From Paenibacillus sp. Soil750 (GTDB taxonomy: Bacteria; Bacillota; Bacilli; Paenibacillales; NBRC-103111), in contig NZ_LMSD01000017.1 of the NCBI RefSeq assembly GCF_001428045.1, forward strand, positions 1-61,946: 61,946 nt of DNA. The letters run 5' to 3'. Shown in pieces: positions 36,185 through 45,257 of this stretch (within the stretch, counting starts at the first letter, position 1; each line of letters begins with the position of its first letter). Position numbers and translations under genes: made by a program. A model generated the notes under the pieces. That model was not told where the DNA came from. It saw only the letters and a program-made list of their open reading frames with translations, and did no database searches.

Positions 36185-37051
36185 TCATTTTACATCAACA
36201 ACGAAAGGCACTGTAAACACTTCTCCGTTATGCTGGAACTGTCCCCACAGCTTATAGATTCCCGCTTCTGGGAAAGAGGTAGCGAACTTAGCAACAGGGC
36301 CTGTCGCTTTCTCCTCAAGGGGGTGTACATGAATGTACTGCTCGGCGTCGGCTGACAGAATCACAACATGGCCTACAGCACCTAAGTATGGCTGCAGATT
36401 CGTGATCTCCTTATTCGTCTGAGCGTCTCGAATTGTAAAACTGAGCGTTACCTCTTCTTTGGCTTTCGTACTGCTCAAGGAAAGTTCAACTGCCTTACCG
36501 CTGACCTCTTGCCGCAGCTTGGCATCCGCTTTAAGCACGGTATGCTCCGCCTCTTTACCGGCAACCTTCACCCATTGACTGAGCGTTGTGCTAGTTCCGC
36601 CACTCGGAATAAAATCAGCGATGAGCTTATAGTCTCCACCTGCATCGAAGCTTGCGCTGACCGTAAACTTGCCATTTCCTTGGTAGGCTGGATGGATGTG
36701 TTGAAAAGACGATAGATTGTGATTCACAATAATCAAATGCAGCAGCTTCTCATGATTCACTTGAAAATCAGTAACAGGTTTGCCGGCATCGTCCGCAATT
36801 TGGATCGTTAATTCCGACTTCTCATTGGCTTTCAGACTTGTCGATCCGAAGGTGAACGATGCTTTCAGGTTCGTGGATGCCTCAGGCATTTTGCCCCCAT
36901 GTCCGCTGTGTTCATCCCCACTTGCTGGGCTAGAGGATGCCTCATGACCGCCATGCGGGCTCTTGCTCGATGCCTCTCTGACACTCCCGCATGCGCTAAG
37001 TAACAGTACCGCGAGCATAGCTGTGATAAGCCCTATTTTATGAATATTCAC
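36185..37051 (-). CDS. Histidine-rich lipoprotein of the copper operon (YtkA/FixH-like domains)
   Basis: 288 residues. The signal peptide ends in the lipobox LLLSACGS (Cys near residue 21). It is followed by a His/Ser/Gly stretch (SPHGGHEASSSP, DEHSGHGG) that could bind metal. Two YtkA/FixH-like beta-sandwich domains follow, with IIVNHNLSSFQHIHPAYQG and AEQYIHVHPLEE. It is the third gene of a copZ-copA operon and most likely binds copper outside the membrane. Which metal state it holds is not shown. Confidence 0.78.
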   Translation of the reverse strand: MNIHKIGLITAMLAVLLLSACGSVREASSKSPHGGHEASSSPASGDEHSGHGGKMPEASTNLKASFTFGSTSLKANEKSELTIQIADDAGKPVTDFQVNHEKLLHLIIVNHNLSSFQHIHPAYQGNGKFTVSASFDAGGDYKLIADFIPSGGTSTTLSQWVKVAGKEAEHTVLKADAKLRQEVSGKAVELSLSSTKAKEEVTLSFTIRDAQTNKEITNLQPYLGAVGHVVILSADAEQYIHVHPLEEKATGPVAKFATSFPEAGIYKLWGQFQHNGEVFTVPFVVDVK

Positions 37052-37076
37052 GCGTTTCTCTCTCCTCTATCTAAGG

Positions 37077-39527
37077 TCACAATTCGTTACGAATCTTCAC
37101 ACGTTGAAGACGAAGTGCATTAAGAACAACAGAAACCGAGCTTAATGCCATGGCTAAGCCTGCCACCCAAGGTGCCAATAAGCCAAGCGCAGCAATGGGT
37201 ATACCTAACGTGTTATATCCGAGTGCCCAGACCAAATTTTGTTTGATGTTGCGCATCGTTTGGCGACTCATGTAGATCGCATCCGGAATACTGGCTAAGT
37301 CCCCGCGCATGAGTGTAACATCAGCAGCCTCCATGGCCACATCCGTGCCCGTTCCGATCGCCATCCCGATATCAGCCGTCGCTAGCGCCGGTGCATCGTT
37401 AATACCGTCTCCAACCATCGCTACTTTCTTTCCTAGTGCCTGTAATTTCTTCACTTCTTCAGCTTTACCTTCTGGTAGAACCTCGGCACGTACATGCTCA
37501 ATACCCACCTGAGCTGCGATTGCTTTGGCCGTCCGCTCGTTATCACCGGTGATCATGATGACCTGAATGCCCATAGCCTTCAAACGGCTAACCGCGGCAA
37601 GTGATGTCTCTTTGACGGTATCCGCTACAGCTACTATACCCCCGTACCCTTTATTGATGGCAACAAGCATAGCTGTTTTACCGGACTCCTCCAGCTTCGA
37701 CATCGTGTCGTCTTCAGTACCCTTCGCATCTACACCGAATTGCTCCATGAGACGTCGTGTTCCGATAAGCAGCTCTTTCCCTTCAACGACAGCTTTAATG
37801 CCATAGCCTGGGATGGCTTCGAATGATTCTACCGCGGGCAGTTCAACGCCCTTTTCTCTAATCCCTGCTACAATCGCTTCTGCGAGGGGATGCTCCGAGT
37901 TTCTCTCCGCGGCGCCTACAAGTCGTAAGAATTCCGCTTCGTCACCTTCCGCATATACATCGGTAAGTTCTGGCTTTCCTTTGGTGACTGTACCTGTTTT
38001 ATCTAAAATGATCACATCAATCTGATGGGTCTTCTCCAGATGCTCGCCGCCTTTGAACAAAATGCCCAGTTCGGCCGCGCGCCCTGATCCCGCCATAATC
38101 GAAGTCGGTGTCGCTAAGCCCAGCGCACAAGGACAGGCAATAACCAAGATGGCTATAGCTTTTTCCAAAGCCCCTGCAAAATCGCCCGGTGTCACTACGA
38201 AATACCAGACTAAGAAAGCGATAAGGGATATTCCCACAACGATAGGGACAAAAATCCCTGAAATAACGTCGGCCACCCGTTGGATCGGCGCTTTCGAGCC
38301 TTGCGCTTCTTCGACAACTCTAATAATTTGTGCCAGTGCAGTATCTTTCCCTACCTTCGTCGCTTGGATGCGAAGCATGCCATTTTTGTTAATGGTTGCT
38401 CCTATAACCGCATCACCAGGTTTCTTTGCCACGGGTAGACTTTCGCCAGTAAGCATCGATTCATCCACCGCGGATCGACCTTCGAGTACTTCTCCGTCTA
38501 CCGGTATTTTCTCTCCAGGGCGGACGAGCAGGACGTCCCCAGTTATCACTTCTTCAATGGGTATGTTGAGCTCTTGACCTTCGCGGATAACCATTGCGGT
38601 CTTCGCCTGCAGCCCCATCAAAGATTTAATAGCTTCCGATGTCCGTCCTTTAGCCAAAGCTTCAAACAATTTCCCCATGATGACTAGCGTAATCAGCACC
38701 GCGCTTGTTTCATAGTATAGAGACGGTCCATGATGCATGCCGGCGCCTCCGACAACCCAGTCAATCGTCAAATACAGACTATAGAAGTAAGCTGCTGACG
38801 TTCCTAGTGAAACCAGTACATCCATGTTGGCAGAGCCATTGCGCAGCGCTTTATAAGCACCTTCGTAGAATTGTCTTCCGATGTAAAACTGAACCGGCGT
38901 TGCCATCAACAATTGAAACCACGGATTCATGAACAATTCCGGTATCCAAATCCATGAGGTAAACGAAAAGTGGCTGACCATCGACCACAGCAACGGCAAT
39001 GATAAGATGGCTGATATCAGAAGCTTACGCTTCTGCTTTCCGATCTCTTGCTGCCTGTGTTCCGCGGGGTCGCCTTGCTCTTGTTTAGGAACAGCTTTGT
39101 AGCCAAGCTTCTCAACCCGCTTCTGCATATCAGATATCGTAAGATCAGCAGGATTGTACACGACATGGGCCGTTTCCATTGCAAAATTCACCGTAGCCGC
39201 TCTCACACCTGGCAATTTGTTTAAGGTCTTCTCAATCCGCTGGGCACAAGCCGCACAGGTCATGCCTTCAAGCTGTAAATCAACGGATTCCTTCGCCGTA
39301 TCGTAGCCTAGTTTCTGTATGCTTTGTTCCATCTTGGCTGCGTCGATACGACTAGGGTCATAAATTACCGTGGCTCGCTCCATCGCGAAGTTGACGTTGG
39401 CTTCCGTGACCCCTTCCAGCTTATTCAAACCCTTTTCAATCCGATTAGCACAAGCGGCGCATGTCATTCCCGTTATCTGCAATGATGTTTGCTTCGTATT
39501 TGTTGCAGCATCAGCAGTTTCCATCAT
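37077..39527 (-). CDS. copA: Copper-exporting P1B-type ATPase
   Basis: 816 residues. Two N-terminal heavy-metal domains each have GMTCAAC (residues about 20-26 and 88-95). The membrane metal site is [10 protein letters not shown] near residue 465. [11 protein letters not shown] carries the phosphorylated Asp near 511. HPLAEAIV and [11 protein letters not shown] complete the P1B set, and YNTLGIP is the next-to-last membrane helix. It exports Cu(I) using ATP. The gene follows copZ by 11 bases and shares the CsoR-type promoter. Confidence 0.96.
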   Translation of the reverse strand: MMETADAATNTKQTSLQITGMTCAACANRIEKGLNKLEGVTEANVNFAMERATVIYDPSRIDAAKMEQSIQKLGYDTAKESVDLQLEGMTCAACAQRIEKTLNKLPGVRAATVNFAMETAHVVYNPADLTISDMQKRVEKLGYKAVPKQEQGDPAEHRQQEIGKQKRKLLISAILSLPLLWSMVSHFSFTSWIWIPELFMNPWFQLLMATPVQFYIGRQFYEGAYKALRNGSANMDVLVSLGTSAAYFYSLYLTIDWVVGGAGMHHGPSLYYETSAVLITLVIMGKLFEALAKGRTSEAIKSLMGLQAKTAMVIREGQELNIPIEEVITGDVLLVRPGEKIPVDGEVLEGRSAVDESMLTGESLPVAKKPGDAVIGATINKNGMLRIQATKVGKDTALAQIIRVVEEAQGSKAPIQRVADVISGIFVPIVVGISLIAFLVWYFVVTPGDFAGALEKAIAILVIACPCALGLATPTSIMAGSGRAAELGILFKGGEHLEKTHQIDVIILDKTGTVTKGKPELTDVYAEGDEAEFLRLVGAAERNSEHPLAEAIVAGIREKGVELPAVESFEAIPGYGIKAVVEGKELLIGTRRLMEQFGVDAKGTEDDTMSKLEESGKTAMLVAINKGYGGIVAVADTVKETSLAAVSRLKAMGIQVIMITGDNERTAKAIAAQVGIEHVRAEVLPEGKAEEVKKLQALGKKVAMVGDGINDAPALATADIGMAIGTGTDVAMEAADVTLMRGDLASIPDAIYMSRQTMRNIKQNLVWALGYNTLGIPIAALGLLAPWVAGLAMALSSVSVVLNALRLQRVKIRNEL

Positions 39528-39538
39528 CTACACCTCTT

Positions 39539-39739
39539 TTAGTTGACGTCGTAGCCTTGATCTTCAATCGCTTCTTTAATCGCATCTTGTGTCAGCTTAT
39601 TTTCATCAAATTCCACATGGACCGTTCCGTTCGCTAAGTCAACTTTCCCTGTAGCACCTATCGTTTTCAAAGCTCCCTCAACGGAATTTACACAATGGTT
39701 ACAGGACATGCCTGCTACTTTCAACGTTACATTTTGCAT
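39539..39739 (-). CDS. copZ: Copper chaperone
   Basis: 66 residues, one heavy-metal-associated domain with the Cu(I)-binding motif AGMSCNHCVNSVEG at about 9-22. It delivers Cu(I) to the N-terminal domains of CopA in the cytoplasm. AAGGAGAATG precedes the ATG, and a CsoR-box promoter lies about 105 bases upstream. It heads the operon copZ-copA-lipoprotein. Confidence 0.95.
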   Translation of the reverse strand: MQNVTLKVAGMSCNHCVNSVEGALKTIGATGKVDLANGTVHVEFDENKLTQDAIKEAIEDQGYDVN

Positions 39740-39844
39740 CGTTCATTCTCCTTTATATATTAGATTTATTTCATCTTTGTAAAAGGTTACCGACTACTTC
39801 CGTTTGGCCAACTTGAAATTGTTCAACAACCTTATCTTATTTTT

Positions 39845-39873
39845 AGTATACCCCCCTACCCTATATAAGTCAA
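39845..39873 (-). promoter_or_regulatory. copZA promoter with CsoR-type operator in the spacer
   Basis: Minus strand TTGACT (39868-39873) and TATACT (39845-39850) are spaced by exactly 17 bases. The operator ATAGGGTAGGGGGGTAT (39848-39864) fills the spacer. The same box, with one G/C and one purine change, is in the csoR promoter. Confidence 0.8.
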
Positions 39874-40061
39874 GTCGGAAACTTATTTTATCTTTTTGTT
39901 TCCCCTTGTTACATCGTATACGAATATCGATTATATCTAACTTTAAGAGGATGAATTCGTACCCTAGAGCATATCCTATCAATAAAGCACCTCGGAACAT
40001 CCTGCCTAATTCGTTTAAAAAGCAATAGATCCGTGTAATTAAACACAGGAGGTGTTTTATT

Positions 40062-40220
40062 ATGAAGATCATGATCACAGCTGCAGAGGCTATAGAAAAA
40101 GGGGTTTGGCTAGAGCTCCTTCGTCTCTTCGGCAGAGATAAAGATGAGGATATTTGGCCTCAACAGGAGTTTATTCTAACGGAACAACAGGCGATTAATT
40201 TGAACCTTATCAAGAAATAG
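40062..40220 (+). CDS. Small 52-residue protein, unknown
   Basis: An uninterrupted frame MKIMITAAEAIEKGVW... ending in ATG-started 52 codons with TAG. A strong ribosome site AGGAGGTG lies eight bases before the ATG and a hairpin terminator follows the stop by about 22 bases. It is acidic and ends with LTEQQAINLNLIKK. The start (MKIMITAAEAIEKG.W) resembles small conserved cytosolic proteins of Bacilli, but I cannot name the family. It lies between the divergent copZ and csoR genes on the opposite strand, so it may be part of the copper region or unrelated. Confidence 0.65.
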   Translation: MKIMITAAEAIEKGVWLELLRLFGRDKDEDIWPQQEFILTEQQAINLNLIKK

Positions 40221-40242
40221 ACACATAGCATCTAACTCGCAT

Positions 40243-40275
40243 AAGGACCTCACCTATTTGGTGAAGTCCTTTTAC
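40243..40275. terminator. Bidirectional terminator between the small gene and csoR
   Basis: AAGGACCTCACC (40243-40254) pairs with GGTGAAGTCCTT (40260-40271), one mismatch, five-base loop, followed by TTTTACC on the plus strand. Confidence 0.75.
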
Positions 40276-40301
40276 CTACGTTGGTAGGATCTCCAGATCC
40301 G

Positions 40302-40625
40302 TCATTTCATGAGTTTATTTATCGTTGTTAGTAACTCGGTTATTACTTCTTCATCGCCTTCTTGAATGCGATCAATCACACAGCTTTTCATATGATGCTC
40401 AAGTAATTGCTTACTTACCCCATTTAACGCGGATTGGATGGATGAAATTTGATTCAGCACATCGTCACAGTACGTATCTTTCTCAATAAGCCCCTTAACC
40501 CCACGAATTTGCCCCTCAATCCGGTTCAATCGGGTGATTAGATTACTCTTGGCTTTATCGGAATGGTGACTCTTTCGTTCGCTTGAAGTTGCACACATGT
40601 CGTGTGAGTGGCTCTCCTCCGTCAT
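40302..40625 (-). CDS. csoR: Copper-sensing repressor of the CsoR family
   Basis: 107 residues from the ATG at 40625 (AAAGGAG eight bases upstream). The core starts at about residue 30 with LITRLNRIEGQIRGVKGLIE. The Cu(I) site of CsoR proteins is complete: Cys in DTYCDDVL, His and Cys in LEHHMKSCV. The first 25 residues are His-rich (ESHSHDMCATSS), an extension that may add metal binding. It represses copZA and its own gene in the absence of Cu(I). Its operators are at 39848-39864 and 40658-40674. Confidence 0.92.
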   Translation of the reverse strand: MTEESHSHDMCATSSERKSHHSDKAKSNLITRLNRIEGQIRGVKGLIEKDTYCDDVLNQISSIQSALNGVSKQLLEHHMKSCVIDRIQEGDEEVITELLTTINKLMK

Positions 40626-40649
40626 CCCAATCACTCCTTTGTTGATTGC

Positions 40650-40678
40650 ATTTTATCATAGCCCCCCACCCTATGCAA
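40650..40678 (-). promoter_or_regulatory. csoR promoter with CsoR-type operator in the spacer
   Basis: Minus strand TTGCAT (40673-40678) and TAAAAT (40650-40655), spacer 17. The operator ATAGGGTGGGGGGCTAT lies at 40658-40674 and matches that of copZA at 15 of 17 bases, indicating autoregulation. Confidence 0.78.
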
Positions 40679-40713
40679 ACGGAATAAGACATAACCCACA
40701 TTAACATTTTCGA

Positions 40714-41931
40714 TTATCTAATTGGCTTCGGCGTTACAGGGGCTGACACCATTACCATTCGGTTTTTCACCGAAAGGAATAAGGTAAGGAGTGCAAGGAA
40801 GGCCACAACGATAGACAGGATCCAAATCGCGTTGTTGAAGCCGAAAGCCGTCGAGACAACCCCGCCACCATAGGCACTGAGTCCTTGGAACAAATATGCG
40901 ACGACCAGCACAGCTGAGATAAACTGTACGCGATACTGAGCCGGCGAGTTGATAACGACAATCCCGATTCCTCCTGCAGCCGAGAAGCCATAGCCAAGTC
41001 CGCCGAGAATCGCCGCGATGACGAACAACATAAAGGAATGCAACTCTGAAGCAGTAACTAGCATAATCACTGTCAAAAAGACCGAGATCATCCCCGCACG
41101 GATCGATGTTCTAGGACCCAAGCGCCCTGCAATTGTAGCGCTAACGGCGCCCAACAGATACGCTATCGACAGAACGGTGCCAATGACAAGAATGTCATTC
41201 GTTCCAATGACATCGCGTGCAATTTGCGCGCCTAGCGATAAAAAGACTGCACCATTCGCGAAACCCGTTCCAACTGCTAAGGCAGCTAATGCGTATAACC
41301 CCCATTGACCTGGCGGGATTTGAATACCTTGCGGCTTCCAGCCCGTTTTCTGGATAGACTCCGGTGTTTTATTTTGAGGAATGAAGAGACATAGGATCAT
41401 GCTGATGATCACAATAGCGGTCAACACCCAGTAGCTAAAATGCAGCGGTGATGGGGCATATTTGATAAGAACTGCACCTATAATCGTTGCCAGGAACAGA
41501 CCAAAGGCCTGTGTGATTGTATTAATAGATCCAGGGTATTTCTTATTCGACGTCGGATTAAATTCTACAAGTGCGGCGGCGCCAGATCCTGCCGTTAGTC
41601 CTACGCCAATTCCCTGCAAGATACGACCAGCGAACAGCCAGAATACGTTCGGTGCTGATGCGAATGCTAATGCGCTTATGAGTAGAAAAGTAAGTCCGAT
41701 CAATAACGTGTTTCGACGACCAATGTAATCTGAAATATTCCCTAGAAGAACGAGGACCAGAATAAGTACTATCGGATACGTTGCAAATATACCTGTCGTT
41801 ACTGCCTTAGAGAGATGCCATTCTGAAGCATATATAGGGAAAACAATCGTGGGAGCTGTACTGACCCACAAACTGATGGTCAAAATCCAGGCTACTGCCC
41901 AGAATGCTGCTTTCGTTGACAATGGTTTCAT
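40714..41931 (-). CDS. MFS transporter
   Basis: 405 residues with about 12 hydrophobic segments. The loop 2-3 motif A reads GNISDYIGRRNTLLIGL, standard for the MFS, and GRILQGIGVGLTAGSGAAAL is helix 4/5. GNRxE-like drug motifs are not clear, so the substrate is unknown. The start ATG follows GGAGGCAACGTGA. It lies 54 bases after the SDR gene in the same direction and is likely co-transcribed with it. Confidence 0.82.
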   Translation of the reverse strand: MKPLSTKAAFWAVAWILTISLWVSTAPTIVFPIYASEWHLSKAVTTGIFATYPIVLILVLVLLGNISDYIGRRNTLLIGLTFLLISALAFASAPNVFWLFAGRILQGIGVGLTAGSGAAALVEFNPTSNKKYPGSINTITQAFGLFLATIIGAVLIKYAPSPLHFSYWVLTAIVIISMILCLFIPQNKTPESIQKTGWKPQGIQIPPGQWGLYALAALAVGTGFANGAVFLSLGAQIARDVIGTNDILVIGTVLSIAYLLGAVSATIAGRLGPRTSIRAGMISVFLTVIMLVTASELHSFMLFVIAAILGGLGYGFSAAGGIGIVVINSPAQYRVQFISAVLVVAYLFQGLSAYGGGVVSTAFGFNNAIWILSIVVAFLALLTLFLSVKNRMVMVSAPVTPKPIR

Positions 41932-41985
41932 TCACGTTGCCTCCTTCAGTATTTATGGACTCGCCCTATCTATGAGATCTATGAT

Positions 41986-42696
41986 TTACTTCTTAGCCTG
42001 GAATAATTGCGGGTACAGACTCGTCACGCCACCTGCAAGACCGCTCTGCACTTGACGACTCGTATCATCGGCCACGATTTCGTAGCTTCCAGCTTCAATG
42101 CCATCAATAGCAATTTTGGCGATATCCGTAGGATTAACTTTTGGCGCTTGAATATCCGCAGTCATATCCGTATCCATAAACCCTACGTGCAGACTAGCAA
42201 CTCTTATGTTACGAGGAGCCAAATTCAGTCTCAGTACGTTAGTCAACCCCCACTCTGCCGATTTAGCAGCGGTATAAGCTCCAGCGTCTCCGATGCTGAA
42301 CCAGGACAGGGCAGAGAGTACATTCAGAATGGTTCCTCCACCATTTCGCTCAATAATCGGTGCAAATGCACGAACCATGCTAAGCGTACCGAATACATGC
42401 GTATCAAATTCAAGATGAATGCTATCCCAATCACCTTCAAGCAGCGAAGCGCCCGTTGATGATCCTGCGTTGTTAATCAACAACGTTACGTCCTTTGCTC
42501 CCTCCGCAGCCGCGGCTACCGATTTCGGATCCGTAATATCTAATTGGATCGGAATGGCACCTGGGATATCTACAGTTTCAGGGTTTCTAGCACCTGCATA
42601 TACTTTGGCCCCTCTAGCAATCAATTCAATCGTTAATTGACGGCCGAGACCTCTGTTCGCTCCTGTTACTAATGCAATTTGATTTGTCATGTTCAT
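41986..42696 (-). CDS. Short-chain dehydrogenase/reductase
   Basis: 236 residues. The NAD(P) motif is VTGANRGLGRQL (TGxxxGxG), NNAGSSTG follows, and the catalytic pattern is YTAAKSAEW with Ser in NVLSALSWFS. A classical SDR that reduces or oxidises a small carbonyl or alcohol. It is downstream of a TetR gene in the same direction; the 318-base gap holds two copies of a TTTAAGAATG motif. With the MFS gene it forms a likely detoxification or export operon controlled by that TetR. Confidence 0.88.
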   Translation of the reverse strand: MNMTNQIALVTGANRGLGRQLTIELIARGAKVYAGARNPETVDIPGAIPIQLDITDPKSVAAAAEGAKDVTLLINNAGSSTGASLLEGDWDSIHLEFDTHVFGTLSMVRAFAPIIERNGGGTILNVLSALSWFSIGDAGAYTAAKSAEWGLTNVLRLNLAPRNIRVASLHVGFMDTDMTADIQAPKVNPTDIAKIAIDGIEAGSYEIVADDTSRQVQSGLAGGVTSLYPQLFQAKK

Positions 42697-42726
42697 TGTA
42701 ATTCCTCCAGTTCATATTTATAATTA

Positions 42727-42872
42727 TTTAAGAATGGTTGTTCTTTAAAAGATCAAAAAAAATGCCTTTAAGTCGACCATGAAACACTTACACTTCAGTG
42801 CAGATTTAGCGTTCGACCTTTCAAGCGTTCTTCATTTCCCCTACGCCATACAGCATACCTTATTTAAGAATG
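42727..42872. promoter_or_regulatory. Two TTTAAGAATG boxes between TetR and SDR genes
   Basis: TTTAAGAATG occurs at 42727-42736 and 42863-42872, and a third copy lies just before the TetR start at 43640-43649. The first copy continues as TTTAAGAATGGTTGTTCTTTAAA, close to a palindrome. Recurrence only in the control regions around this TetR suggests its operator. The 318-base gap 42697-43014 holds no convincing gene. Confidence 0.45.
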
Positions 42873-43014
42873 ATCGGTCAATAACTATTTCTAACCAATC
42901 CTTCTCCAATCGGATTTTATTCCTATATCTCCACAATACTCGCGGAAAAATGAGATTAATTAAAGAATTATAATTCTTTAATTAACAAACAAGCACCGAC
43001 GACTATGTCATCTA

Positions 43015-43599
43015 CTACACTAAGATTGACATAGCCACCGCAGCTGCATCCTCCAACATTTTGCGATCTGTTGCTGTTTTGGCCATAACGTGCAGACCGT
43101 GTCTTGTATTTACGAGAAACCGTGCAAGCTCACGAATGCCAAACTTACTCTTGAGTGCTCCTTTTTGTTGCGCTCGAATTAGGAAGTGATAGAACGTCGT
43201 TTCCAAATCGAGTGTATGAGCTTCCACACGTAGCGCTATAACAGGATCGCTGTTACCTATGCCCATTGCCGTGTTCGCGACAAAACATCCGCGGCGCTGA
43301 TGCTCATCGCTTAGTGATACATCGATCAGCTTCGTAAAGAAGCGCTGCAATACCTCTTTGGGTTCGCCTTCCTCTTCCAAGATGTAATATACACGTTCCT
43401 TCGCAACCATTCGGAACCGGTCCAAACAGGTTAAGAATAATTTATGCTTATCCCCGAACGTATCATACAAGCTTCCGCGATGAACGCCTGTATGTTCCAC
43501 CAAGTCTTGAATCGATGTTCGTTCGTAACCTTTCTCCCAGAACACCTCCAACGCTTTGTCTAGCGCAGCTTCCTGATCGAACTCTTTAGGTCTCGCCAT
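43015..43599 (-). CDS. TetR/AcrR-family regulator
   Basis: 194 residues. N-terminal helix-turn-helix: ALEVFWEKGYERTSIQDL then GVHRGSLYDTFGDKHKLFL. The C-terminal domain resembles AcuR/TetR_C_16-like ligand domains. The ATG has AAAGGAGG upstream. It is upstream of the SDR-MFS pair, with repeated TTTAAGAATG boxes before itself and before the SDR gene, so it probably represses itself and those genes. It is also divergent from the truncated MATE gene at 43661. Confidence 0.85.
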   Translation of the reverse strand: MARPKEFDQEAALDKALEVFWEKGYERTSIQDLVEHTGVHRGSLYDTFGDKHKLFLTCLDRFRMVAKERVYYILEEEGEPKEVLQRFFTKLIDVSLSDEHQRRGCFVANTAMGIGNSDPVIALRVEAHTLDLETTFYHFLIRAQQKGALKSKFGIRELARFLVNTRHGLHVMAKTATDRKMLEDAAAVAMSILV

Positions 43600-43660
43600 C
43601 TGAATAACCTCCTTTCCCTGCTACTTGCTATCATACATGTTTAAGAATGCTCAGTAAAGA

Positions 43661-44275
43661 ATGGACATTATGAGCATATTTTTAGGTGCTATGAGTCTCA
43701 TATTCAACCACTACTTGATTGAATATGGAGATCATGCCGTTGCGGGATTTGGCATTTCGTCACGACTCTTGCAATTCCCTGAGTTTATCCTGATGGGACT
43801 ATGTGAAGGGGTTGTACCGCTCATCGCCTTTTCCTTCACTGCCAATAAACTGCGGATGAAGCAAACGATCAGCTTTACGATCATGATTGTCGCTACTTTG
43901 GCTACGATCTTCGGTGTTATCGTGTACTTAACTTCGGATCATTTGATTGGCTTCTTCACGAACGACCCACAATTGATTGAAATAGGCAGCTATATTTTGC
44001 ACGTCACATTCTTGTCCCTATTCATTTCGGGGACGACAACACTCTTCACAGGAATTTTCCAAGCGACAGGTCAAGGAAAAGCTGCTTTCGTCATGGCCAT
44101 CGTGCAAGGGGTGACGCTCATCCCTGTTCTGTATCTCGCGAATCGCCTGAATGGCTTCCATGGTGTTGTCTGGTCGCTCGTTATTGCGGATGCCGTTGCC
44201 TTCCTCGTCGGGGCGGTCATGCTCTATGTGCTGCGGAATAAACTACAGCCGGATTTAGAGCAATTGGTGCATTAG
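43661..44275 (+). pseudogene. MATE-family efflux transporter, N-terminal half missing
   Basis: 204 codons corresponding to the C-terminal half of a MATE protein of about 450 residues: SLIFNHYLIEYGDHAVAGFG corresponds to the start of the second six-helix bundle, and ATGQGKAAFVMAIVQG lies late. A stop codon (TAA) lies six bases before the ATG, so there is no hidden upstream frame, and the adjacent 60 bases are the TetR control region. A deletion has joined the second half of the gene to this promoter region. The product would lack the first bundle and should not transport by itself. A fusion expressed from the TetR divergent promoter cannot be excluded. Confidence 0.75.
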
Positions 44276-44488
44276 ATATGTTTTCTTGGATTGCTTTAGG
44301 AAAAGCGCCTAGCGGCGTCCCTGGAGGAAGCTATTCCGTACACCCACTGGGTAACGCAATAGCTTCTTTTCATTGTTATTACCTCTATGTAAGGTTATTA
44401 CATGGTAGCCGAATAAAACGACCGAACGTCGTATATAGTATTCCTACACTTAGCACTTTTACTTTTCATGAACCGGCCTATTCAACCA

Positions 44489-45070
44489 TCAGCGATGCTT
44501 TAGTCCATAAAATGCAGCTTCAACCAGTTGTTTTACAAACGTATCCTGCAAAGGTTCGCCTGTGACCAGCAGACGATAAAAAAGAGGACCATAAATTAAG
44601 TCAACACAGATCGCTAAATCAAGCCCTTGCCTTAGCTCTCCTCGTTCTATCCCCTTATGCAAGATCGTAAGCGCTTCTGATCTGCGAGGGAGGATGTAAC
44701 GGGTCCGGCAAGCTTCCATTAAGATAGGATCAACTTGACCCTCACCGATTATCGCTGCAATCATATGCCCTTCTTGGCTAACCATGAATCTACATAGGTT
44801 CGTAGCGTGGATTAACACGTCTTCGAATACGTTTCCTGAATCAGGGACTGGCAGCCTTTCGGTTGCCGCGTCTAAGAAACCATCCATCACCACAGCGGCT
44901 TTATTAGGCCACCATTTATATATAGTAGCTTTACTGACTCCCGCATGCTCCGCAATCTTGTCAACAGTGACACCTTTGAATCCATGTAGCAAAAGAAGCT
45001 CGTAGGAAGCAACCAGAATGGACTTTTGAGTATTCGGATCTCGTGGTCTTCCTCTTTTCGATGACATCAT
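44489..45070 (-). CDS. TetR/AcrR-family regulator of the divergent MFS gene
   Basis: 193 residues. HTH: KGVTVDKIAEHAGVSKATIYKWWPNKAAV, a textbook TetR motif, with a TetR_C_16-like C-terminal domain. AAGGAG precedes tandem ATG codons; either could start. It is divergent from the MFS gene at 45258, with three GTTCAGTA boxes in the 187-base control region, so it likely represses both. Confidence 0.88.
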   Translation of the reverse strand: MMSSKRGRPRDPNTQKSILVASYELLLLHGFKGVTVDKIAEHAGVSKATIYKWWPNKAAVVMDGFLDAATERLPVPDSGNVFEDVLIHATNLCRFMVSQEGHMIAAIIGEGQVDPILMEACRTRYILPRRSEALTILHKGIERGELRQGLDLAICVDLIYGPLFYRLLVTGEPLQDTFVKQLVEAAFYGLKHR

Positions 45071-45082
45071 ACTCTCTCCTTC

Positions 45083-45212
45083 GTTCAGTAAATATCTATA
45101 ACTTAGTATAATAATTTTGTTAACGTTGATAAAGTTATATATTCTTCTATTTACAAAACGATACGTTCAGTATATATTAATTTCATCAGAATAAGTAAAC
45201 GTATCGTTCAGT
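45083..45212. promoter_or_regulatory. TetR operator candidates: three GTTCAGTA boxes, two with an AACGATACGTT core
   Basis: GTTCAGTA occurs at 45083-45090, 45165-45172 and 45205-45212. The last two extend to AACGATACGTTCAGT and AACGTATCGTTCAGT, which share an AACG-TA-CGTT palindromic core. Placement between divergent regulator and transporter suggests operators. Confidence 0.5.
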
Positions 45213-45257
45213 AATTATTAGTAAACTTCTTTTCATAACTGACAAAGGGTGATGACG

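Noticed and set aside
42779..42973. 64-codon frame between SDR and TetR genes
   Set aside because: No ribosome site, poor codon pattern, and it overlaps the repeated TTTAAGAATG control motif.
44278..44565. 95-codon frame after the MATE remnant
   Set aside because: It starts in the spacer and runs into the antisense of the TetR gene, with no ribosome site or recognisable family.
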